A DNA stretch of 61,642 nucleotides, from positions 1-61,642 of the IMG/VR virus record IMGVR_UViG_3300034072_001227. One strand, given 5' to 3'. The notes below the pieces were generated by a model. The model saw nothing but the letters and a program-made list of their open reading frames with translations, was not told where the DNA came from and made no database searches. Positions within the stretch are counted from its first letter, which is position 1; the number at the start of each line of letters is the position of its first letter. The DNA comes from a virus. The translations under genes and the position numbers were made by a program. This document shows, in pieces, positions 49,904 to 58,293 of the stretch.

Positions 49904-50619
49904 GCGACATGAGCCACAAGGATCTCCAACTCGCCGTCCAGCGCCTGGGCTTCGACCCTGGGGCGATCGATGGAATCTGGGGCGGCAAGAGCCGCGCGGC
50001 GACCATCGCGTGCCTCAAGGCCGGGCCGGATCTCGCCCTGACTGCCAGTGACGTCGCGCAGGCCGCCGCCATACTGGACGTCGAGCCTTACAAGATCTGG
50101 GCCGTCTATGAGGTGGAGGCGACCGGCAACCCGTTCACCAATGGCATGCCGACGATCCTCTTCGAGCCGCACCGCTTCTCCAAGGCGACCGGGCACCGCT
50201 ACGACGCCAGCCATCCCAAGATCTCATCCAAGGTCTGGAACAAGAAGCTCTATCCCGCGAGCCAGCAGGGGCGTTGGGATCAGGTTATGGATGCGGTCGC
50301 GCTCGACGTTGACGCCGGCTTTGCCTCGGCCTCCTACGGCGGCTTCCAGATCCTGGGCGAAAATTTCGCTGTCTGCGGCGCGCCTTCGCCTTGGGCCTTT
50401 GCCTGGCGGCAGTCACAGACCGTCGGCGACCAGATGGATGCGTTCGTCCTGTTCGTGAAGGGCAATGGCCTCGCGGCCAAGCTGCGCGCCTGCCAGCCCG
50501 GCGATCCCGATAGCTGCATCCCGTTCGTCTCGCGCTACAACGGCTCGGCCTTCCGGTCGAACAACTATCATGTCCGGTTCGCCACCGGCCTGACGGCGAT
50601 GAAGAAGAGATACGGGTAA
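49900..50619 (+). CDS. Endolysin: peptidoglycan-binding domain plus N-acetylmuramidase
   Basis: Codes for 239 residues. Residues about 6-45 (LQLAVQRLGFDPGAIDGIWGGKS) are a peptidoglycan-binding type 1 domain, and residues about 60-239 are an N-acetylmuramidase domain with YEVEATGNPF (Glu73 the likely catalytic acid), ILFEPHRF, and FASASYGGFQILGENF. No signal peptide, so it needs a holin. AGGAG precedes ATG at 49900. Confidence 0.92.
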   Translation: MSDMSHKDLQLAVQRLGFDPGAIDGIWGGKSRAATIACLKAGPDLALTASDVAQAAAILDVEPYKIWAVYEVEATGNPFTNGMPTILFEPHRFSKATGHRYDASHPKISSKVWNKKLYPASQQGRWDQVMDAVALDVDAGFASASYGGFQILGENFAVCGAPSPWAFAWRQSQTVGDQMDAFVLFVKGNGLAAKLRACQPGDPDSCIPFVSRYNGSAFRSNNYHVRFATGLTAMKKRYG

Positions 50620-50621
50620 AG

Positions 50622-50656
50622 AAAAACCCCCAGAGAGACGGAGCCTCCGGGGGTTT
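50622..50656. terminator. Bidirectional terminator between converging operons
   Basis: AAAAACCCCC ... GGGGGTTT with additional inner pairing (GAG/CTC). The leftward reading ends in TTTTTCTTT, the rightward one in TTTCC. It separates the endolysin from the oppositely oriented gene ending at 50715. Confidence 0.88.
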
Positions 50657-50714
50657 CCTGTCGGGCCAAGGCCAATCAGCTCGACACATCCTGCAAAGGA
50701 ATAACGATCCTATG

Positions 50715-51071
50715 TCATGGATCAGTTTGCGCGGCAAGGTGGCGCTTGCGCCGGTTCGGAGCCAGGCGCTCCCACTCGCGAACAAAGCCGTGCCGCGCCA
50801 CCTCGAGCCAGATCAGTTCGCACCCCGTCGGCATGCGGTTGCCCTTGCGCTGATTGCAGATGCCATGCGCTGCGACCATGTTGTTCATGCTGTGCTGCCC
50901 GCCCGCATGTAGCGGCACGACATGATCGCGGGTTGTGGCGAGGCGAGGGTCTGGCAGATCGCCAGCTGGCACGCGCCATAGCCCCAGGCCGCATATCCCG
51001 CACCGCCACCCTTGGCCTCGAGCAAGGGCTGATGTCATCTGTCGCTGCCGGCCACGCTCACGCCAATCCAT
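50715..51071 (-). CDS. HNH endonuclease, small
   Basis: Codes for 118 residues from ATG at 51071 (GGAAG upstream); the longer frame to 51347 overlaps the neighbouring gene and was rejected. CGIC, then DPRLATTRDHVVPLHAGGQHSMNNMVAAHGICNQRKG contains D-H, N and C/N-x-R-K of an HNH nuclease. Last gene of the right arm. It may be a homing or packaging-associated nuclease. Confidence 0.75.
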   Translation of the reverse strand: MDWRERGRQRQMTSALARGQGWRCGICGLGLWRVPAGDLPDPRLATTRDHVVPLHAGGQHSMNNMVAAHGICNQRKGNRMPTGCELIWLEVARHGFVREWERLAPNRRKRHLAAQTDP

Positions 51072-51429
51072 CGGCTTCCATTTCGGCCTCAACGCTTCCC
51101 CTCCCCGAGGCTGCGGCCCTGCCAGCCCAGATCGTCCCGGTGCTCGAAGACGGTCCAGCCCATCCACATGCGATCGAGGACGGGGGCGCCTCCCCCGGGG
51201 CAAGCATGACATGCGTCCATGCCAGTTCGTAAGGCTCGATCGGATCACACCAATCCCGCGACAGGGGGTAGCGCACCCGGCTGTTGACGGCGAACCTGCA
51301 GCCCACAACCATTGCCGCTGCCTGGAGGCGCAGGAGCCATGCTTCATGCCGCTCGAGCGCGATGCGGCTGGCCTCTGCCTCGATCCCCCGCGCCATGGCC
51401 TCTGGCACGATGAGGTCGAGCCCCCTCAC
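51058..51429 (-). CDS. Hypothetical protein
   Basis: Codes for 123 residues from GTG at 51429 in a GTGA overlap. Helical N-terminus, then an Arg/Trp-rich middle (VRYPLSRDWCDPIEPYELAWTHVM). The end overlaps the HNH start by 14 bases. Not recognised. Confidence 0.55.
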   Translation of the reverse strand: MRGLDLIVPEAMARGIEAEASRIALERHEAWLLRLQAAAMVVGCRFAVNSRVRYPLSRDWCDPIEPYELAWTHVMLAPGEAPPSSIACGWAGPSSSTGTIWAGRAAASGRGSVEAEMEADGLA

Positions 51430-51602
51430 TTCTTCCCCTCATTGATCGGCATGGAGGGCAGGGGCTTGCCATAGACCGGCTCCCCGGCGGCCTGCCGGCG
51501 CTGGATCTCCTTGAGCCGCGCCTTCATGGCCTCGCAGCGCTTGCCGCCATTGTTGTAGCCGTTGCCCGGCCGGGGCGTTCCCGGGATGCCGCGCGCGCCC
51601 AT
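51426..51602 (-). CDS. Small basic protein
   Basis: Codes for 58 residues from ATG at 51602; GGAGG is 8 bases upstream. Gly/Arg-rich N-terminus and a basic helix (KRCEAMKARLKEIQRRQAAGE). Lies two bases after the ligase stop. Unknown; the basic charge suggests nucleic-acid contact. Confidence 0.55.
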   Translation of the reverse strand: MGARGIPGTPRPGNGYNNGGKRCEAMKARLKEIQRRQAAGEPVYGKPLPSMPINEGKK

Positions 51603-51604
51603 CT

Positions 51605-52522
51605 TCACCACCTCCGATCATGGCGCAGGCGCACCAGAGCCGGCGACCCGCCGTTCTTCGCCCCGACGCGCTGCTGCTCAAGGATCTCGACGATCGGCGC
51701 CTTCCCGGCCGCAAGAGCCGCCTCGAGCTCCTGCCACTCGCTTCGGCCAACGCCCATCACGACCTTCATGGTCCGCCCCGCGCTGGTCTTGACCATCATG
51801 CCGGCCGGCGAAGAGTTCTTGATGAGCAGGTCAATCACATGGACATCGAGCGTGTTGGCGCACTTCATCTTGAACCAGCCACCGCCGCGACGGCGCTCAT
51901 AGAAGCCGTGGGGGTCTTTGATGACCATGCCCTCAGCGCCCATCGCGCCATATTGCTGGAAGGTGCGCACCAGATCGCGGCCCTTGACCTCGCGGCTGGT
52001 GATGAACCCGACCCAAGGGCAAGCGACCTTCTTCACCAGCTGCTCGAGCGTGTGCCGGCGCTCACGGCGCGCAAGCTCGCACCGGCGGCCGCTCTGCCAG
52101 ATGTTGAGCGGGACCATGTCGTGGAGGAAGAGCGAGCCGATGCCCTTGCGCGACTTGAAGGCGCTGATCGTCGCGTCGAATCCTGCCGGCTCGACATATT
52201 CGCCATGGAAGAATAGCGGCATGCCCGCCAGGCGCTCCATCTCCGCCAGAGCGGGGATGCAATGAGTGGCGCAGTCGAGCGGCGTGCCCTCGAGCGTCAC
52301 CATGCGGCCGTCGATGTAGAGGCCGCAGATGCCGTCGATCTTCATCTCGACGTCCCAGACGCGGCTCTGGTCGAGCGGGGCACTATCGAGCGCCGCCGGC
52401 TTTTGCGCCAGTTCATGGGCCATGTCGGCGCCGCGGATGAGGTGCGGGGTCTGGATGATGTGCTCCATCTTCCACGGCTGTTCCGGTCGGCCTTCCGGCT
52501 GGTGAACGGTTCCCTCAGTCAT
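51605..52522 (-). CDS. ATP-dependent DNA ligase
   Basis: Codes for 305 residues. Motif I is EMKIDG with the nucleotidylated Lys61, motif III FFHGEYV, motif IV EGMVIKD and motif V WFKMKC, in the right order and spacing for the nucleotidyltransferase domain. The C-terminal part resembles an OB domain. ATG at 52522 follows GGAAAGGAAG; sequence upstream in the same frame belongs to other genes. Seals nicks during phage replication or repair. Confidence 0.92.
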   Translation of the reverse strand: MTEGTVHQPEGRPEQPWKMEHIIQTPHLIRGADMAHELAQKPAALDSAPLDQSRVWDVEMKIDGICGLYIDGRMVTLEGTPLDCATHCIPALAEMERLAGMPLFFHGEYVEPAGFDATISAFKSRKGIGSLFLHDMVPLNIWQSGRRCELARRERRHTLEQLVKKVACPWVGFITSREVKGRDLVRTFQQYGAMGAEGMVIKDPHGFYERRRGGGWFKMKCANTLDVHVIDLLIKNSSPAGMMVKTSAGRTMKVVMGVGRSEWQELEAALAAGKAPIVEILEQQRVGAKNGGSPALVRLRHDRRW

Positions 52523-52760
52523 GGTCTTCTTCCTTTCCATATGTGGGTTGATCCGACTTCTCGATGACGATGATCGCTCCTTTGTCCAGGCGGCCCGCCA
52601 TGGAATAAACCGCCAGAGCCACCGTATCATGCAATGCCTCCATGCCCTCGAAGCGGCGCCCGGTCGCCCCGAGGGAGTAGCGCTGGAACGGCTCCCCTGC
52701 GGCTGGCCAGATGTGGAGGCGCGGGCGGCTGTCGGCTCCGGTGATGAGCTCATTTGCCAA
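52515..52760 (-). CDS. Hypothetical protein, TTG start
   Basis: Codes for 81 residues. GGAGG lies 6 bases before TTG at 52760, which overlaps the upstream gene by 11 bases. Mixed alpha/beta (LHIWPAAGEPFQRYSLG). Function unknown. Confidence 0.55.
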   Translation of the reverse strand: MANELITGADSRPRLHIWPAAGEPFQRYSLGATGRRFEGMEALHDTVALAVYSMAGRLDKGAIIVIEKSDQPTYGKEEDHD

Positions 52761-53010
52761 GGCTCGCCTCCAGCGCCTCGATGCGCTCCAGCTGCAGCGT
52801 CATCACCTCGACCAGCCCGATGCAGATATTCCCGAGCTGGGCGAAGTTCCCCCGGATGAGGTCCAGGTTCTCCTGCTTGAACGGGAGAGGGTGGGAGCAT
52901 TCCGACGCGAGGCGGTGGATGTTGTCGCCGATGCCAAGGAGATACTGGCGCTCGGTCGAAACCGGATCCGCTTTGGGCGCAGCCGGCCTTGGCGTGCTCC
53001 CCCTATGCAT
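52750..53010 (-). CDS. Hypothetical helical protein
   Basis: Codes for 86 residues from ATG at 53010 with GGAG seven bases upstream. After a Pro-rich N-terminus it is helical (ENLDLIRGNFAQLGNICIGLVEVMTLQLERIEALEASL), probably a coiled coil. Overlaps the upstream gene by eight bases. Confidence 0.55.
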   Translation of the reverse strand: MHRGSTPRPAAPKADPVSTERQYLLGIGDNIHRLASECSHPLPFKQENLDLIRGNFAQLGNICIGLVEVMTLQLERIEALEASLGK

Positions 53011-53506
53011 CAACCGTCTCCCCCGAGCCGATCGACACCTCGACATGCTCGACCAGCATGCGGATGGCGTTGCTCTCAGCGTCGGAAAGCACGGTGCCGT
53101 CCTTCGCCTCGATCATGCGGCCGGCAACCTCGATCGCCCAGCGGAGATCATCGGTCGCCTGCCCCTCGCCGTTGACGATCCCCATCATGACCTTGGCGCT
53201 GTTGGCCAGGAGCCAGTTGCGCGCGTCCTGCTTCACATCGTCGCCGATCGGAGAGGGGCGGATGAGGCGCATGCTGTCCTCAAGGGTGGTGCGCAGGGAC
53301 GACTGCTCCCGGTCGGTCTCGCCCGGCAGGCTGGAGTGGCCGGTCAGGAGCGTGAGCCAGCGGCGGCCGCGCGCGCTGGGCGGCGGGGCGTATAGGTAGA
53401 AAACCCGCATGGAGGTCCAGCGCGGCTTCTGCGGCTGGCCCTCGGGCGCCTGGGTGCTGCGCTCGGCAATGAGGGTGGCGTATTTGGGGTGTGCGAGGGT
53501 GGTCAT
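53003..53506 (-). CDS. Hypothetical protein
   Basis: Codes for 167 residues from ATG at 53506 in an ATGA overlap. Disordered, basic N-terminal third, then helical with DDLRWAIEVAGRMIEAKDGTVLSDAES. No known motif. Confidence 0.55.
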   Translation of the reverse strand: MTTLAHPKYATLIAERSTQAPEGQPQKPRWTSMRVFYLYAPPPSARGRRWLTLLTGHSSLPGETDREQSSLRTTLEDSMRLIRPSPIGDDVKQDARNWLLANSAKVMMGIVNGEGQATDDLRWAIEVAGRMIEAKDGTVLSDAESNAIRMLVEHVEVSIGSGETVDA

Positions 53507-53847
53507 TCGTCGTCCTTCGGCTGGTCGATGATGGTTTGCGAGGCGGGAACCTTGGCATGGGGCAGGGAGCGGATGCGATCGCGATCCATGATCTCCCGGC
53601 CAGCCGCATAGTCGCGAGCGACCTTGCTGTCCTCGATCGTCACGCCCGGCGCGTCGCGCAGCCACTTCGTGCGGTAGATGCGCACGCCGGGCACGCTGTC
53701 GTCCTCATCCAGCGTGAGATCCACGTAGCGGTTGCGCTGCAGCCAATCGAGCGGGATGCGGATCTCGCCGCCAGCGGCCGCGACAAGGATCTTGGCCATG
53801 CGGGTGACGTCGCGCTCCGTCATGGAGGTGTATTTGCGCTCGGTCAT
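53503..53847 (-). CDS. Hypothetical protein
   Basis: Codes for 114 residues. ATG at 53847 shares one base with the upstream stop; GTG at 53850 is an alternative. Central beta part (GGEIRIPLDWLQRNRYVDLTLDED) and an Arg/Asp-rich helix. Not recognised. Confidence 0.55.
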   Translation of the reverse strand: MTERKYTSMTERDVTRMAKILVAAAGGEIRIPLDWLQRNRYVDLTLDEDDSVPGVRIYRTKWLRDAPGVTIEDSKVARDYAAGREIMDRDRIRSLPHAKVPASQTIIDQPKDDE

Positions 53848-54305
53848 CACGCGCGCCCCGAGGGATAGACCAGCGTGGACAGGGTTTCCCCGCGCCGCTC
53901 AGCCGCCTCATGAGCCTTCCTCATGGTCTCCCGGCTCTGCTCAGCCAGCGTCGACCCGATCCTGGCGCAATATGCGAGGTCGAACATGACATCGAAGAAG
54001 TCCTCAGCCATCTTCGCGGCATAGTCGGAGGAAGCGAAGACGCGGCCGCCGTAGGACAGGCGCAGTCCACTTTCGGCATCCGAAATGCAGAAGCCGTCGC
54101 CATAGCCGTCTTCCACGATCATGCGATGGACCGCGAGACCTTTACCATCGAAGATGGCGTCGACTTCCCGCGGGCCAGTGGTGGACGGGACGGTGAGCGT
54201 GTCGCGGAACCAGCCCGCGCGATCGTGCAGAATGTTGTCCATCTCGCCGAAGGTGATACATGAAGGGAGCGCCACCACGCCGAAAGTCGTGATTTTGTCG
54301 GTCAT
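53847..54305 (-). CDS. Hypothetical protein
   Basis: Codes for 152 residues, ATGA overlap with the upstream gene. Contains EVDAIFDGKGLAVHRMIVEDGYGDGFCI and a helical C-terminus (EQSRETMRKAHEAAERRGETLS). Mixed alpha/beta. Function unknown. Confidence 0.55.
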   Translation of the reverse strand: MTDKITTFGVVALPSCITFGEMDNILHDRAGWFRDTLTVPSTTGPREVDAIFDGKGLAVHRMIVEDGYGDGFCISDAESGLRLSYGGRVFASSDYAAKMAEDFFDVMFDLAYCARIGSTLAEQSRETMRKAHEAAERRGETLSTLVYPSGRA

Positions 54306-54757
54306 TTCCTGTCTCCGTTGATGTCCCCATCGGGATAGAGCTTGGCGATTTCCTTCTGCGCCCGAACAAAGACACTCTCGCGCATGGAGTAGAGAAGGCC
54401 GTCACCCATGGCGCGGACGATGCAATCGCCAGGCGGCGGCCGGAGGCGGTCGAAGCGCTCCTGATGGCGGAACCACATATTGCCCAGCGCGAGCTCGATC
54501 ATGAGATCAACGCAGCGCTCATCCCGGTCGCTGCCGGGAACCTTGGAGACGCGAACATCGACGTTCTCATTCCAGGTCAGGGCAACATCCTCCAGAAGCT
54601 CCAGCGCCAGCCCGGTCGCGCCGGTGCGCAGCGCTTCAATCGCGTGCTGCAGGCGCTGCTTGGCCCGGCTATTGAGGGCGATGCGGCGGTTCTCAGCCTT
54701 GAGGCGCTCTTCGCGCAACCGCGCTTCCCATTCGGCTTTGCTCCAGCGCTCTGTCAT
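54302..54757 (-). CDS. Hypothetical helical protein
   Basis: Codes for 151 residues. Basic helical N-terminal half (EWEARLREERLKAENRRIALNS) and a mixed C-terminal half. Four-base overlaps on both sides. Not recognised. Confidence 0.55.
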   Translation of the reverse strand: MTERWSKAEWEARLREERLKAENRRIALNSRAKQRLQHAIEALRTGATGLALELLEDVALTWNENVDVRVSKVPGSDRDERCVDLMIELALGNMWFRHQERFDRLRPPPGDCIVRAMGDGLLYSMRESVFVRAQKEIAKLYPDGDINGDRK

Positions 54758-54981
54758 GCCGCCTTACCTTCGATCAGTATCTCGGCCGGCGCAGCTTCCG
54801 CGACGCCCGCCCAGAGGATTTCCACGAACTGCGCCGCGCCGTCGCCGCTGGAGACGCGGAGCGCGCTCTCCGCACAGGTGATCGCCATCGACATGTTGCG
54901 CGCGTTGGTCGTGTAGGACCATTCGGCGATCTCGCCCCGCACCTCAGCCATGGCGCGAACAGTGATCCCGGCTTTAAGCAT
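54754..54981 (-). CDS. Small hypothetical protein
   Basis: Codes for 75 residues from ATG at 54981 with GGAG eight bases upstream. Helical (WSYTTNARNMSMAITCAESALRV); no membrane segment. Overlaps both neighbours by a few bases. Confidence 0.5.
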   Translation of the reverse strand: MLKAGITVRAMAEVRGEIAEWSYTTNARNMSMAITCAESALRVSSGDGAAQFVEILWAGVAEAAPAEILIEGKAA

Positions 54982-55294
54982 CGTGCGTCTCCGAGGGGAT
55001 GAACGAGCCCAGAGCACCGATGTCGAACAGCCAGGCGTTGCGATAGCTCCAGGTCATGACGCGCTCACCGCCCGGCGCGCGCTCATCGAACCAGATAGCG
55101 GTCTGGCCGAAGAAGAGCGCGCTGGGCGGGTCGGTGTCGCGCACGACGCGGTAGATGCGGCCGTGCATGTCGCGCTTCCACCCGTTGGCCTTGCACATCG
55201 CCACCAGAGGCAGGCCAAGGAGCGCCTTCCAGAGCGGCGGGAAAGCGCTGCCCGTGACATAGGCGGAGCGGCGGATGCGGTCTTTGAGGGTCAT
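54974..55294 (-). CDS. Hypothetical protein behind a conserved leader
   Basis: Codes for 106 residues from ATG at 55294, directly after the leader ATGGAAGGAATATAC. Mixed alpha/beta with aromatic residues (PPLWKALLGLPLVAMCKANGWKRD, TAIWFDER). Unknown function. Confidence 0.6.
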   Translation of the reverse strand: MTLKDRIRRSAYVTGSAFPPLWKALLGLPLVAMCKANGWKRDMHGRIYRVVRDTDPPSALFFGQTAIWFDERAPGGERVMTWSYRNAWLFDIGALGSFIPSETHDA

Positions 55295-55359
55295 GTATAT
55301 TCCTTCCATCTGCTTGAAGCGTCCCCGGGCTCTGTGCCCCGCCCGGGAGGGGATTGGTA
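55295..55359 (-). promoter_or_regulatory. Leader cassette upstream of 55294
   Basis: Read leftward: a 7-bp hairpin (CCCGGGC/GCCCGGG), then AGATGGAAGGA and the start codon. Same architecture as the cassettes at 57948, 58294, 59877 and 60723. Confidence 0.55.
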
Positions 55360-55803
55360 TCAAGCCTTCTTGCGCCCCAGGCCGGAGGCGACGGCGAGCG
55401 CCTTGCGCTGCTCGGAATAAGCGGCCGCCGTCATGGGGTAGTCGTGCGGAAGACCGAAGCGCTCGCGGTAGCTGTCCGGCGTGTGGCCATTCAGCCCCAG
55501 GTGGCGCTTGAGCATCTTGTAGGGCTTGCCATCGAGGAAGCTGATGAGCGCATCGGGGCGGATTGACTTGCGGATCTCGCTCGCGGTCGGCTTGGGCGGG
55601 CTGGGGATGGACGGCGCCTCCTTGGCGTCCATGCCAGCGACATAGCGAAGGGCATCGCCGATCGAGCGGATCAGCGCGCCGATGCCTTCGGGCGAAGCGG
55701 CATGCGAGGTATGCGAGGTATGCGAGAGGTGTGCCGACGCAATCTGCGCGGTCAATTCAGCGATATCGAGCGAGCTGATCTCGCGGGGGAAAGTCTGGGA
55801 CAT
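55360..55803 (-). CDS. MucR/Ros-like regulator
   Basis: Codes for 147 residues. Residues about 75-147 follow the MucR/Ros layout: IRKSIRPDALISFLDGKPYKMLKRHL, then TPDSYRERFGLPHDYPMTAAAYSEQRKALAVASGLG. The zinc-ligand Cys of Ros (CLxCG) is missing; ISFLDG stands in its place, as in some zinc-lacking MucR relatives. The N-terminus has a 9-bp DNA repeat coding for Ser-His-Thr. It probably binds AT-rich promoters in phage or host. AAAGG precedes the ATG. Confidence 0.85.
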   Translation of the reverse strand: MSQTFPREISSLDIAELTAQIASAHLSHTSHTSHAASPEGIGALIRSIGDALRYVAGMDAKEAPSIPSPPKPTASEIRKSIRPDALISFLDGKPYKMLKRHLGLNGHTPDSYRERFGLPHDYPMTAAAYSEQRKALAVASGLGRKKA

Positions 55804-55876
55804 GAAATTGGCCTTTCGTGTTCGGGCATGATCGCCCAGCCTCGCGGCGGCTGGTGGGCCGCCGTCCGGTGGGGGA
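55804..55876 (-). promoter_or_regulatory. Spacer upstream of the MucR-like gene
   Basis: Two hairpins in leftward orientation: GGCGGC/GCCGCC with a 6-nt loop, and GGGC/GCCC with loop GATCAT. The ribosome-binding site is AAAGG, not AGATGGAAGGA, so this regulator has its own type of leader. Confidence 0.45.
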
Positions 55877-56230
55877 TCAGGCGGACGGGTCTAGCGCCAC
55901 GCGGCGGCACCAGTCGCAGCCGCAATTGGGATCGTCATGATCGAGCGGCACGGCTGGAGCGGGCGCTGTCGGCGTAACCTTGGAGGCGTTGCCCACTACC
56001 AGCCCGACGATATCAGCCAGCAGCCCGGCGGCATCGTCCGCCTCATCCGCAAAGGTGAACGGAATGACCATCTCCGCGTAGCGCACGGTGTGCCCACTCA
56101 GCAGCTTGTGCCGGATGGTGCAGGAGACATGGAACCCGGCCGGGAGGATCTCGATCTTGGTGCCGCGACCGGCCTGGCGCTCGGCATTGAGCAGCGCGCC
56201 GATGGCCTTGAGGGTGGATGCGTCGATCAT
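55877..56230 (-). CDS. Hypothetical protein with C-terminal CxCxxC
   Basis: Codes for 117 residues from ATG at 56230 in an ATGA overlap. Beta-rich centre (KIEILPAGFHVSCTIRHKLLSGHTVRYAEMV) and a C-terminal CGCDWCRR that may bind metal. Unknown. Confidence 0.55.
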   Translation of the reverse strand: MIDASTLKAIGALLNAERQAGRGTKIEILPAGFHVSCTIRHKLLSGHTVRYAEMVIPFTFADEADDAAGLLADIVGLVVGNASKVTPTAPAPAVPLDHDDPNCGCDWCRRVALDPSA

Positions 56231-56847
56231 GCGCCCGCGCTCCCGTCCTGGTGGGTGATGATCCACGACAGGGCGAGGTGCCCCGCGTGCGCCCGACAGA
56301 TGGGCTTGCCGTCCACAAGGAAGTCGGAGCGCTTGCCGCACAGGTTGGTCGGGAGGCCCCTGCGCTCGCGTTCGTGAAGGGCATAGCGGCTGTGCGGCGT
56401 CGCCCGATCCTTGGCAACCCGGATCGGCTGGACGCAGGGCGCGCGGTTGCTCCCGATCTCGCGCACGGGCTTGATGGTGGGAATGGTCATGGGTCTGGCC
56501 TCCATATCGGCAAGGATGGTGCGAGCGCGGGCAATCAGCCCATCAACCGCCGTGTCGTTGTCGAGATCGCGGCCATCGGCTTCCGCCTGCGTCGTCATGC
56601 GGCTGATCTGCTCGACAAAGGCCAGCAGGGTTTCGGCCGCGTCCTTCGCGCAGTCGGCGCGGGTATATTCGCGCACGCTGGCCGCGTCGCCCAAGTCATT
56701 AAGGGTGGTGTCTTCGTCGAAATCGACGCCCCACGCCTCGCAAAGGCGCTCGACCGCGAAGGCCTCCGCATCCTCCAGCGTGAGGGCGTCAACCGATTCC
56801 GCGAATAGTCCGCCATCGCAGGAGCCTTCGATAAGATAGCGTTTCAT
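56227..56847 (-). CDS. Hypothetical protein
   Basis: Codes for 206 residues from ATG at 56847, after ATGGAAGGACGACAC. The N-terminal half (YLIEGSCDGGLFAESVDALTLEDAEAFAVERL) is acidic alpha/beta; the C-terminal half contains CGKRSDFLVDGKPICRAH, a possible zinc site. Not recognised. Confidence 0.6.
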   Translation of the reverse strand: MKRYLIEGSCDGGLFAESVDALTLEDAEAFAVERLCEAWGVDFDEDTTLNDLGDAASVREYTRADCAKDAAETLLAFVEQISRMTTQAEADGRDLDNDTAVDGLIARARTILADMEARPMTIPTIKPVREIGSNRAPCVQPIRVAKDRATPHSRYALHERERRGLPTNLCGKRSDFLVDGKPICRAHAGHLALSWIITHQDGSAGA

Positions 56848-56879
56848 GTGTCGTCCTTCCATTTCTCTAAAGGGTGGTG

Positions 56880-57947
56880 TCAGGCCTGGGCCTTGATCGG
56901 CCAGCGCGCGTCGCCCCGGGCGGGCTTGCAAAAGCCGTCGTCAACCGCAGCGCCACCATAGGGGCGCATCTGGTCGAGCATATCGAGCAACGGCCGCATC
57001 TGGCTGACCGTGCGTTCTGCCGCGTCGGCGCGGTCACGCTGCGCCATGGCCTCCTGATCGGCTTCGCGCGCGCCGGCCAGCGCCAGCACCTTATCGCGGC
57101 GCTCGCGGTGGAGGGCGCGCACGGCGCGACGGCGGCCAGCATGCGCCCGCGATAGGGCATCCTCCAGCCGGTCAATCCGCGCCTGCATGGCCGCAATCGC
57201 TTCGCTATCGGCTGGAGCATCGGCCGCGATCGCCTCCACGACATCGGCCGCCGCAACGGCTGGCGCTTCGCCGACAAGGTCAAGGAATGACGCAGGGGCG
57301 ATTTCCGGCCCGCTCAGCGCCTTCACGACATCCGCGCCACATTGTGCCGCTTCCGGCTGGATCGACGCCACACGGGCGGGATTTGCGGCCAGAACGGCGC
57401 AAAGGTCGCGCACCATCGTTTCCAGTGCGCCGATGCGCGCAAGGGCTTCGCTATTCATGGGGGCAGATTCCTCCGAACGGGGGGCGGTCAATGGGGCCAC
57501 TGCAGGGCCGGAATTTGTTGCGGCCGTATCGGGCGGAGAACATTTTGCCGCCTTGTGGCAGGCCTTGCGCTTGGCCTTGGGCGCGGTTTCCACCGGGCCG
57601 CATGCCTGCCGCACCTTTGCCGCGTTCCACTGGAGCGCGCCGTTAGGCTTCGCGTTCATGCGGATGGAGCGCGCCACGTTCCCGGCGTCGTCCATTTCCT
57701 CGATATCGATGATATCCGCCCGCGCCATGTAACCGGGCATCGCAAGAATGACTTTCGCGTCCTTCCCTACGCCTGCCACGATGCCGCGCGGCTCATAAGA
57801 GACACCGGACGGGATAGCGAAGCCGCGCGACGCGGCCAGCCATTGCAAATAGGCCTTTGTCGCGTCGCCCTGGTCCTTCGCCGTAAATGGCTCCGGCTTA
57901 TTCAGGTCCGCCACGCTTGGCCGATACCATGCGCTATTCTGCAACAT
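56880..57947 (-). CDS. Two-domain hypothetical protein with coiled coil
   Basis: Codes for 355 residues from ATG at 57947 after ATGGAAGGAAGAGAC. Residues 1-115 look globular (WYRPSVADLNKPEPFTAKDQGDATKAY), then a Lys/Ala/Pro-rich linker, and from about 255 a long Ala/Arg/Glu coiled coil (MQARIDRLEDALSRAHAGRRRAVRAL). An internal ATG near residue 168 could give a shorter product. No family recognised. Confidence 0.6.
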   Translation of the reverse strand: MLQNSAWYRPSVADLNKPEPFTAKDQGDATKAYLQWLAASRGFAIPSGVSYEPRGIVAGVGKDAKVILAMPGYMARADIIDIEEMDDAGNVARSIRMNAKPNGALQWNAAKVRQACGPVETAPKAKRKACHKAAKCSPPDTAATNSGPAVAPLTAPRSEESAPMNSEALARIGALETMVRDLCAVLAANPARVASIQPEAAQCGADVVKALSGPEIAPASFLDLVGEAPAVAAADVVEAIAADAPADSEAIAAMQARIDRLEDALSRAHAGRRRAVRALHRERRDKVLALAGAREADQEAMAQRDRADAAERTVSQMRPLLDMLDQMRPYGGAAVDDGFCKPARGDARWPIKAQA

Positions 57948-58041
57948 GTCTCTTCCTTCCATCAGGGCTTGAGCGCCCGCCTAGCGCCCGGGATCGCCCG
58001 GCCGCTAAGGGGACGGCGCGGCATGGGGCCGCGCTCGCCTG
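57948..58041 (-). promoter_or_regulatory. Leader cassette upstream of 57947
   Basis: Leftward: 7-bp hairpin GCGCGGC/GCCGCGC just after the preceding gene, CCCCTTAGCGGC, a second stem CCGGG/CCCGG, the box GGCGCTAGGCG, then TGATGGAAGGA and the start codon. Confidence 0.6.
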
Positions 58042-58293
58042 TCAGTATTCCCGCGCCTCCACGCCCAAGCGGGCCGCGCGCGCCATCGCTTCCGCTTCCG
58101 CTGCTTCGCGCGTCGGAAAATCCTGTTCGTCGCTCAGGTCAAACGGCGCGTTTTCTTCGCCGTCGTGGCGCGTATAGACGCACCAGCCATGCGCGGCGGC
58201 GGGATCGTCGCAATAAGTCTGGTCGCCTTCATCGTCATAGGCCCACGGGTGGAAATAGACGGCGGACGGCTGGAGGGTGGCATTATTGGTCAT
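58042..58293 (-). CDS. Hypothetical protein
   Basis: Codes for 83 residues from ATG at 58293, following ATGGAAGGACCACCC. Aromatic and acidic N-terminal half (YFHPWAYDDEGDQTYCDDP) and a helical C-terminus with Glu/Ala/Arg. Unknown. Confidence 0.6.
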   Translation of the reverse strand: MTNNATLQPSAVYFHPWAYDDEGDQTYCDDPAAAHGWCVYTRHDGEENAPFDLSDEQDFPTREAAEAEAMARAARLGVEAREY

